A stretch of 64,000 nucleotides of DNA. It comes from Stomoxys calcitrans (lineage: Eukaryota; Arthropoda; Insecta; Diptera; Muscidae). Below the pieces are notes generated by a model. It was given only the letters and a program-made list of their open reading frames with translations. It searched no databases and was not told the DNA's origin. The translations under genes and the position numbers were made by a program. The stretch lies in the NCBI RefSeq assembly GCF_963082655.1, contig NC_081554.1:64508602-64572601 (forward strand), read 5' to 3'. This document shows positions 56,530-64,000 of the stretch, in pieces (positions within the stretch are counted from its first letter, which is position 1; every line of letters begins with the position of its first letter).

Positions 56530-56735
56530 AGGTCATGTTGACAGAATGGGTGAAGAAGATTCAGCAAAGAAGTCTTTTGAAGGTGCAAACGGGGACGATC
56601 AAAAGCCCGATTGAAAGATCAAGTGGTGGGGTACACCTCGAAACTTGGAGTCATAGATTATAGAGGCACTTGGAAGACTTTTCGGAGTTCGGCCAATGGG
56701 ACAAACATTCTGTCATAGCCAATTAAAGTAAACAA
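56530..56735 (+). mobile_element. 3' tail fragment of non-LTR family 3
   Basis: This is the reverse complement of the sequence at 63795-64000, with shared blocks such as GGTACACCTCGAAACTTGGA and CTGTCATAGCCAATTAAAGT at the end. It holds no coding frame of its own. Confidence 0.6.
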
Positions 56736-57936
56736 AGATAGTATTTTGCCTAGTTGGAAATGTTAAATTTTAATTTTATTAAATTTCCGAAAAGTTTACT
56801 TGAGATATTTTTACCCTTTAAATTGCTTAAACTACTTAGTATTACGTATGAGAGTTTGCAAGACAATCAACACTATCACAATCCATAGAGCCAGCAGCAG
56901 CAGCACTTTGAACAATTCAAACTTTAAGCATAGTACAGCAATGGCAGCAGCCACAACATCAGGGACATCAAAGAGAAAGAGGAGCGTTCAACCAGTAGCA
57001 ACATAACCCATCAGTAACATAAACAGAAACAGTATAAGCAACAACATTGCCAAAGTGAAGATGAAAAGTTGTTAACGCAAAACTTTCAACGTTTTTGTTT
57101 ATATTTTTTCAATTTTGTTTGCCTTTTGTATTTAGGGTTTTTCTCCCCCTTTTTTTGTTAGTGCAAAGTGTCAGCAACTTAGCAGAACAAAAAAAAAGTT
57201 TTGTTATATGTAACAGAACTTTCCGCTCCTACTCCATCCAGCACTGTAGTTTTCTTCATGCCATTCCAATGATCAATTTGTCTTTGCTGATGGTGGTGTC
57301 AGAATATAGGAAATGAGTAGTGGCAGCCATCGTCTTATGCAGGTGAAGGCACTTTCACTGAAAAGTTAAAAGCTAAAGAAATTGACAACTTCAATATTAT
57401 GTTAATGGCAGGATAGTGACAGAGGGTGCTGATGAAGATGAAAATAAGAAGCAAAGCAATGATTGTCAAGGCAACAATGTAAATAGGGGTTTCGAAGTTG
57501 TTAGGCAGCTATAATGAAGTTGGAAGACAGAGCATACCATCTGATAGGGGCAACTGTAATCTCGTATCACTGTTGTTGACGGAGTCAAGCTTAATAAAAC
57601 CAATCCTTCCTCATCTTTTGAGTTCTTGTCCATTGAGGAAGAGTAGTAATATAAGACGCCTCCTTTTCAAGTTTATTAAAGTGCTTAGTGCCACCAATCA
57701 AAAACTTCTTACCAATAAGGACAGCGAAAGAGAGAATCCTCAAACGAAGGAGGCTAGATAGCTGGCCAGGTTACTTAGGAATAGCTAATTAATGAAGGGC
57801 ACTTTAAATATGAAAACCGCATACATCATTCTCGTAAAGCTGGCAAACTATCGATAATCGCAACACACGATATTTTCGATAGTTTTAATAATAAATATCG
57901 ATAGTGTCGATACTATCGTTAATTTCCCATCACCTA
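56736..57936. other. Non-coding DNA with a cluster of CGATA palindromes
   Basis: No gene is recognised; runs of Ser, Ala or Thr codons near 56890-57000 look like low-complexity sequence. At about 57848-57920 there are several TATCGATA-like sites (CTATCGATAATCG, TTTCGATAG, AATATCGATAGTGTCGATA). In Drosophila such motifs bind DREF and BEAF-32 at housekeeping promoters and insulators; function here is unproven. Confidence 0.45.
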
Positions 57937-58183
57937 TTGGGTTGCCCAAAAAGTAATTGCGGATTTTTTAAAAGAAAGTAAATGCATTTTTAATACAACT
58001 TAGAATGAACTTTAATCAAATATACTTTTTTTACACTTTTTTTCTAAAGCAAGCTAAAAGTAACAGCTGATAACTGACAGTAACTAACAGAAGAAAGAAT
58101 GCAATTACAGAGTCACAAGCTGTAAAAAAATTTGTCAACGCCGACTATATGAAAATTCCGCAATTACTTTTTGGGCAACCCAA
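57937..58183 (+). mobile_element. Mariner-type MITE, copy 3
   Basis: A 247-bp copy in the same orientation as copy 1 is flanked by TA at 57935-57936 and 58184-58185. It is about 10 bases longer because of a duplication of an AACTGACAGTAACTAACAG-type segment. Confidence 0.85.
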
Positions 58184-58504
58184 TATTTTTTCAAACGAAA
58201 ATGAGAAGTAAAGATCAGGAGATCGATTTATATAGAAGCAATATCAATGCACAGACCCAATAAAACAAAGTTTAATAAAGTCAGTTTGAAATCATGAGAG
58301 AAATCATTTTACAATAAGTTACCCTAATCAGATGAAAATTGCGACCTCTATAGGCGCAATGTATCTTAAAGAATACATTCAGTGTTGGATTGCTTATTTT
58401 TGTTTAATTTTGCAAAATATGTATCTTTTGCGATAGTATCCATCTGAAAAATATCAATCGATAGTTCCATCTATATTTTGCCAGTTCTACCTCAATGTCC
58501 CTTT

Positions 58505-58728
58505 TGTTGAAATATTGTTCTACTTGTTATAAATCACTTTATAAAATAGAAATAATTTTTAGTCACATTATCTATGAAATTGTAATTGAATTTTGTTATA
58601 CTTATTTTTTTCTTTCTGTTGTCTGACATCTTATTTTAAACATTCAAATATAATTTTCCTGTTAAATATTATTTACAAATTGCATTGCTTTATTATTAAC
58701 CCAAAAGGATAATAATAGATTTCCCATA
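58505..58728 (+). repeat. 5' LTR of the copia element
   Basis: 224 bp beginning TGTTGAAATATTG and ending TTTCCCATA. The end is ATA rather than the usual ACA, and the 3' LTR also ends ATA. Confidence 0.88.
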
Positions 58729-58744
58729 GGTTAAGGGCCCAGTG
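58729..58744 (+). other. Primer-binding site of the copia element, internal tRNA-iMet type
   Basis: GGTTAAGGGCCCAGTG directly follows the 5' LTR. It resembles the complement of the anticodon region of initiator tRNA-Met (GGTTATGGGCCCAGC) with about one internal mismatch. Drosophila copia is known to be primed by an internally cleaved half of that tRNA. Confidence 0.65.
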
Positions 58745-58796
58745 TAGCGAGAGAATTTGTGAATAATTGTGAACTGCAAAGAAAATTGTGTCTAAA

Positions 58797-61410
58797 ATGG
58801 AAGATGTAAAATCCTGTATCAAAAAATTAAATGGAGAGAATTATCAAATCTGGAAGTATAAATTGGAGCTTTTGCTGATGAAAGAGGATTTGTGGGATAC
58901 AATCTCTTGTGATAAACCGGACAATGCTCCAGCATCGTGGATATCAAAGGATGGCAAAGCTAGAGCTACTATAGGTTTGTTGGTGGAAGACTCTCAGTTA
59001 GTACATCTACAAGGTAATGTTGCTAAAGAAGTTATGCCGAATGCAGTTAAAATCTGGACAAGATATGGAAAGTCATATTTCTGAAATGCTGGATACTGTG
59101 GATAGATTAAATGGTTTGGGAGAATCATTGGCGAATCATCTTCAGGTAGCATTTTTGCTTGGTAGCTTGCCGGATGAGTATAACTCAATTATTACTGCTT
59201 TGGAAGTCCGTTCGGATGCAGATTTGACATTAGAGCTCGTCAAAGAAAAGCTGATTCAAGAATTCAAGCGCAGACAGGAGGCACATCAAGAATCTGGTTT
59301 GTCGAATCTAGCGCTAAAGTCAAAGGCGAAGACAACGTTGAAATGTTTCAATTACGGTAAGACAGGTCATTTTAAACGACACTGTAAAATCAAAAAGCAA
59401 GTCAATACCAAGCAAAGTCAACACAACGTAAAGAAGACATCAGAGGATTCAAACTCGAATGAATATTGCTTAAACTCAAGCGAAAAGTTAGGTCACGATT
59501 CTTGGTATATAGACCCAGGTGCAAGTTGTCATATGAGCAGCAATTATGAATTTTTCGAGAAATACGATGACAACACCAACGGGGATATTTATGTAGCAAA
59601 TGGTAAGAAAATCAAAGCCCAAGGATCAGGTGAAGGATTTCTGATTTGCTGTGGCAATAAATTGACTATCAAAAATGTGCTGTATGTTCCGGAACTAGAA
59701 GGTAATTTGTTATCAGTTTCCAAATTAACCCAAAAAGGCTTAGGAGTGACATTTAAGGCAAATAAATGTGAAATTTTTAATGACAAACAAATAATAGTTA
59801 CTGCAAAGCTTGTGAATAACTTATACGTACTGGTACAGGACCAACATGCTAATTTTGCAACCAGCAAAGCAGTTGAATGTATTCACACATTTCATCCAAG
59901 ATTCGGTCACCGTGACGTTAATGCATTAAAGTCCGTAATTAAAGAAAATTTGATTGGAAATGTCAAATTGAAACCCTGCAATTGTTCTGATAATTGTGAA
60001 TCGTGTTTGAAGGGAAAAATGTCAAGAAAGGAATTTCCCAAAATTACTCAAAACAGAGCGAATGATGTTTTAGATCTAGTTCATGCTGATTTGTGCGGAC
60101 CTATGCAGGAAACAACACCAAGCGGAAACAAATATTTTCTCACTATGATTGATGATCATACAAGGTATTGTATGGTGTATTTTCTAGCAAGTAAAGATCA
60201 AGCATTTGAGAAAATCAAAGAATTCGTGGAGTATACTGAAAATTTTTTTGGAAAGCGGGTTAAGATTCTAAGAACTGACAGAGGTGGAGAATTCAAAAGT
60301 CGAGGATTCGATCAGTACATGAAAAGCAAAGGTATATTTCACCAATTCACAGCCCCTTATACACCGGAGCAAAATGGTGTCGCTGAGCGAAAGAACAGGA
60401 GTTTGGTTGAAATGGCTCGGACAATGCTCATACATGTGGGACTACATGTAAAGTACTGGGCTGAAGCTATTAATGCGGCTAATTATTTGCAAAACCGACT
60501 ACCCTCTAAAGCTGTAAATAAAACGCCTTACGACAAATGGTTCAATAAACAGCCTTCAATTGAGCATATAAGGATGTTTGGTAGTAAAGCCTTCTACCAT
60601 ATAAACAAAAATTTTCGTCAAAAATTTGATGAAGTGTCCAAGAAGGGTATATTAGTAGGATTTTCAGAGGAATCGAAAGCTTATCGAATTTTAGATCCAC
60701 AAACAAACAAAATTATAATTTCAAGGGACGTACGATTTTTGGATGAAGTTTGTCAAGTTATACCGGAGTGTAACGAGGTTCCGCTAGTATTATCTTATTC
60801 AGGTCAGCAAAACATCAGGGAAACAGATGAACCAAGTCAAGATGACACTGAAGATTATGATACAGCTGACAAAACTGATGAGATACAAGAAAATAATTTG
60901 ACAGAAGATTCATCGACGGATAATGTTTTGGAAAGTAATGAAATCGAGCATGCGCCAAGAAAATCGTCAAGAACTACAAAAGGTAAACTACCGGAAAGAT
61001 ATGCATGTACAGCAACTTCGATATTTGAGCCGAAAACTTACCATGAAGCTATTCAATGTTCAGATAGAGAAAAATGGTATAGCGCCATGGAAGAGGAGAT
61101 GCAATCTATGTATGCAAACAATACTTGGGAGTTGATTGAACTACCAAAGGGTAGAAAAGCTGTTGGAAGTAAATGGATTTTCAAAGTGAAAACATTAGCT
61201 GACGGAAGTTTCAAGTATAAAGCCAGGCTGGTTGCAAAGGTGTTCTCGCAAAAATATGGCTATGATTATGATGAAGTTTTTGCGCCAGTCATGAAGCACT
61301 CAACTTTTCGGACACTGTTATCCGTAGCGTCACACAAAAATATGCTGGTTTATCATATTGACGTAAAAACTGCATTTCTTAATGGTGATTTGGAAACGAA
61401 ATATATTTAA
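58797..61410 (+). pseudogene. Copia gag, protease, integrase and N-terminal reverse transcriptase, broken
   Basis: The first frame, 58797-59084, starts MEDVKSCIKKLNGENYQIWK (gag) and is broken by a deletion plus frame change near 59025-59060, where the AKEV block runs into DMESHISEMLDTVDRLNGLG. The second frame runs to 61410. It contains a zinc knuckle CFNYGKTGHFKRHC with Tyr for the second Cys, a protease block WYIDPGASCHM (DPG where DSG is usual), and integrase with DLVHADLCGPM, ILRTDRGGEF and PEQNGVAERKNRS. The start of reverse transcriptase has GSKWIFKVKTLADGSFKYKA. It ends where a frameshift follows FLNGDLE. Confidence 0.88.
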
Positions 61411-62552
61411 AACAACCCGAAGGATTCAAAACTACCAAAAATGAGAATTTGGTATGCAAATTAAATAAAAGCATTTATGGCTTGAAACAGTCGGCCCGAT
61501 GCTGGAATCAAAAACTTAATGAATTTTTGTTAAGTTTAGGATTCAGAAGGGGTGATGCTGACTGTTGTCTATATACAAAAGGGGAATTAGACAATATTAT
61601 ATATTTACTTGTTTATGTTGATGACATTCTGATTTTTAACAAAGACAAGAAAGTCATTGAATCCACTGTAAAAGACATATCTTCAAAATTCAGAATTAAT
61701 AACCTGGGTCCTTTACAGCAGTATCTTGGAATTCAAGATGAAAAAATTAATAACAAGTATGTCATTCATCAACAACGTTATATTGAAAAGATTTTGGATG
61801 CATTTAGTATGACAGATTCCAAAACATCTAAAATTCCTTTAGATGTTGGATATATAAATCAAATTTCAAATGAATCGAACAAAATGGAGTCCAATAAACA
61901 ATATAGACGAGCAATTGGATCATTGCTATATTTGTCAAACAATACAAGACCTGACATTACTGTCGCGACATCAATTTTAAGTCGAAAAGTTGCATGTCCC
62001 ACTAAAGCAGACTGGAATGAGGTAAAAAGACTCTTAAAATATATCAATGGTACGAAGAATTTAAAGCTTTGTCTTGATTGCAAAAATTTTAAATTAATTG
62101 GATATGCTGATGCTGATTTTGCTGGAGATATTAATGGAAGAAAATCTACTAGTGGCTATGTGTTCCAACTCGGGGGCGCCACAATATCATATGCAAGTCG
62201 TAAGCAGAAAAATGTCACATTATCTTCAACAGAAGCAGAATTTGTTTCGTTAGCTGAAGCTGCACAAGAATTAATATGGCTGAGAATGCTTTTCAAAGAT
62301 CTTAAACTTCAAGTTAACGATATCTGTATGAAAGAAGATAATCAAAGCTGTCTCAAACTATTAGATGCCGAGAAAATAAATCCACGCACGAAGCACATTG
62401 ATGTGAAATATTATTTTGTTCGAGAACTTAAACAATCTAAGGAAGTAATCTTTGAATACTGTCCAATTAACGAAATGTTGGCAGATTTGCTAACAAAGCC
62501 ACTACATCGTATAAAATTAACGAAATTCAATAATATGATTGGACTTATTTGA
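61411..62552 (+). pseudogene. Copia reverse transcriptase C-terminal part and RNase H, frameshifted from upstream
   Basis: The coding sequence resumes after the frameshift with QPEGFKTTKNENLVCKLNKS, then the catalytic LLVYVDDILIF and RRAIGSLLYLSNNTRPDI. RNase H follows, with GYADADFAGDINGRKSTSGY, LSSTEAEFVSLAEAAQE and HIDVKYYFVRE. The frame ends at 62552. The domain sequence itself is well preserved. Confidence 0.88.
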
Positions 62553-62570
62553 GTTTCTATCTTATAAATT

Positions 62571-62803
62571 GAGAAGGGGTGTTGGAATATTGTTCTACTT
62601 GTTATAAATCACTTTATAAAATAGAAATAATTTTTAGTCACATTATCTATGAAATTGTAATTGAATTTTGTTATACTTATTTTTTTCATTCTGCTGTCTG
62701 ACATCTTATTTTAAACATTCAAATATAATTTTCCTGTTAAATATTATTTACAAATTGCATTGCTTTATTATTAACCCAAAAGGATAATAATAGATTTCCA
62801 ATA
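62571..62803 (+). repeat. Polypurine tract and 3' LTR of the copia element
   Basis: GAGAAGGGG at 62571-62579 abuts the 3' LTR at 62580-62803, which begins TGTTGGAATATTG and ends TTTCCAATA. Confidence 0.85.
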
Positions 62804-62879
62804 CCTTTATATACCCTACTGATATATTGAAAATATCACTATTGACATCTGAATGACAAGCGCATATTAAATGTCTATA

Positions 62880-62985
62880 GCATGGCAGCCGCTTGTACGC
62901 ACCGAATTGACCTAATGGAGTTCTTCGTCGGCAAGGGCTGCCACCTCAGTGTATTACACACTGCTACAACAACAACAACATATAT
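62880..62985 (-). repeat. SINE-like short repeat
   Basis: A copy of the 105-115-bp unit, CATGGCAGCCGCTTGTACGC through to GCTACAACAACAACAACA, in the orientation of the copies near position 300. Confidence 0.6.
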
Positions 62986-62989
62986 CTAT

Positions 62990-63795
62990 AGCAAAAAGTA
63001 TCGGCTATTTTGTGTGCTGCAACTTTTTCCCATTTGATATGCGAATTGCTTAAGTACCAATTTTTCTTGATAAATTTGCGCTTACAACCCATAGTGAGTA
63101 GCGGAGCACTGTCTAAAACACAGCTTTTACTCTTAGGATTTAAGTTAAAATGGGCGTAGAAGAAGTAGTTTATGCTGATATATGTTTAGAATTTCTAGAT
63201 GGCGTAGCTAATGGAAAATATATAAGTCGGAGGAGAGGGTAAACAAGGACGGAGTCCCATGCGGCCAATTTGTATTAATTGGATGAGAACCCACCTACAA
63301 AAGCTCTTATATTGGGGTCTCTAAGAAGACCCGATATAAATCTGATATAAGCTTTGATTTATCTCCAAATGGACTAATAATATGCTTTGTGGCAGGATTA
63401 TTAATTGGAATTTGGGGGATAGTGAAGTCAGAGAGAAGGTGTTCTCGCCGATTCTGTAGAAGATCGTGAAAAACGAAATCCTGAACGACGTCGTGTTGCT
63501 GATCCGAGGCAGGTTTCTTTCGACGATCAGCAAGATCATGGAATCATCACTGGGTATCCCTGCCGCCGGAGTCAAGTTTTGTTTCTATTCAAATTCACAA
63601 AACATATACAGATGGGGGTTTGTAGATCTGCGACTGTATAAAATATTGATATTTTTGATCGCTTTGAAACTGTCGATGTATTTGTGGAGATTCAGATTCA
63701 GGTTCAATCAGATGAGAAAAGAATCGTCTCCCCAAGGTAGCGGACCTATGCTCGTGAAGACCCGGGTATAAACACAGCAAGTGGTCGATCGTCTT
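62990..63795. other. Unassigned sequence
   Basis: No gene or known repeat was recognised. Two short coding-like pieces stand out: a 30-codon frame from ATG at about 63151 (MGVEEVVYADICLEFLDGVA...) and a frame near 63466-63580 (LIRGRFLSTISKIMESSLG). Neither has a recognised family, and both may be transposon debris. Confidence 0.3.
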
Positions 63796-64000
63796 ATACT
63801 TACTTACTTTAATTGGCTATGACAGAATATTTGTTCTACTAGCCGAACCTAGAATAGCGTTCCAAGTGCCTCGATCTTCTGCGCTCATTCTAAAATCTCT
63901 GACACCAAGTTTCGAGGTGTCTCCCACAACTTAATCTTTCCATCGGGCTTTTGGACTTTCCGGTTTGCGTGTACCACCGTGTTTGCCTTCAAAAGATTTC
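63795..64000 (-). mobile_element. 3' tail of non-LTR family 3, running off the window
   Basis: It begins with TACTTACTTACTTTAATTGG and continues with blocks shared, in reverse complement, with 56530-56735. The short tandem ACTT run at the end is the sort of simple tail seen on some LINEs. The rest of the element lies outside the window. Confidence 0.6.

Larger units (their letters stand above)
58505..62803 (+). mobile_element. Ty1/copia LTR retrotransposon, inactive
   Basis: The 4299-bp element has 224-bp LTRs (58505-58728 and 62580-62803) differing at four positions by eye, flanked by CCTTT (58500-58504 and 62804-62808). Gene order gag, protease, integrase, reverse transcriptase, RNase H identifies Ty1/copia. 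LTR divergence of about 1.8 percent and two coding lesions make it older than the BEL and gypsy insertions. Confidence 0.93.

Noticed and set aside
1..64000. Possible tRNA genes or CRISPR-like arrays
   Set aside because: Only tRNA-like SINE remnants were seen and no cloverleaf could be completed; direct repeats are 105-430-base transposon-type units without regular short spacers. A tRNA covariance search would be decisive.
1..64000. A novel multi-gene biological system
   Set aside because: Host genes here are unrelated conserved loci in separate transcription units, and every dense coding region outside them is a recognisable transposable element.

Overview
The window is AT-rich, intron- and transposon-dense nuclear DNA from a higher dipteran, most likely a calyptrate (muscid-like) fly. 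The basis is the close match of four conserved genes to fly orthologues, GT-AG introns, LTR elements using insect-type tRNA primers, and abundant jockey-, LOA-, mariner- and gypsy-type elements. Species cannot be assigned from sequence alone. No tRNA or rRNA gene, CRISPR array or bacterial feature was seen.

Host genes lie mostly in the first 30 kb. A five-exon TMEM104-like transporter (minus, 1612-7271) is divergent from a two-exon inosine triphosphate pyrophosphatase gene (plus, 8756-9544). A UDP-galactose transporter gene of the SLC35A family (plus) has exons at 12162-12324 and 21351-22285, separated by a 9-kb intron. A UBXN7-like p97/ubiquitin adaptor gene (minus, 25302-28195) follows. A 44-nt first coding exon resembling BLTP3/UHRF1BP1 (plus, 30216-30259) is the last host coding sequence I can recognise. 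Exon junctions were assigned by eye from GT-AG signals and frame continuity; each of the four complete gene models adds up to a whole number of codons.

From about 30.3 kb to the end the window is a nested transposon landscape. It may be the first intron of the BLTP3-like gene. Three LTR retrotransposons are bounded to the base with target duplications. A BEL/Pao element (12517-18777) sits antisense in the UDP-galactose transporter intron, with an intact polyprotein and LTRs showing one difference. A gypsy-group errantivirus (39458-46760) has open gag, pol and env-like frames and 408-bp LTRs that look identical. An older Ty1/copia element (58505-62803) is broken by at least two lesions. Around them lie several non-LTR families (jockey-like, two LOA-like families with RNase H, one further LINE family), three copies of a mariner-type MITE, a Tc1/mariner element with long inverted repeats inside a LINE, a tRNA-derived SINE, a short SINE-like repeat in about nine copies, and four arrays of a roughly 150-bp unit in DINE-like composite elements.

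The genes do not form a functional cluster; they are unrelated housekeeping loci. I found no convincing new biological system. The best leads are the apparently intact errantivirus (with a UUUUUUA frameshift site, an env frame that lacks its own ATG, and a duplicated leader next to the primer site), the intact intronic BEL element, the isolated BLTP3-like first exon, and the layered LINE locus at 48.7-52.2 kb.
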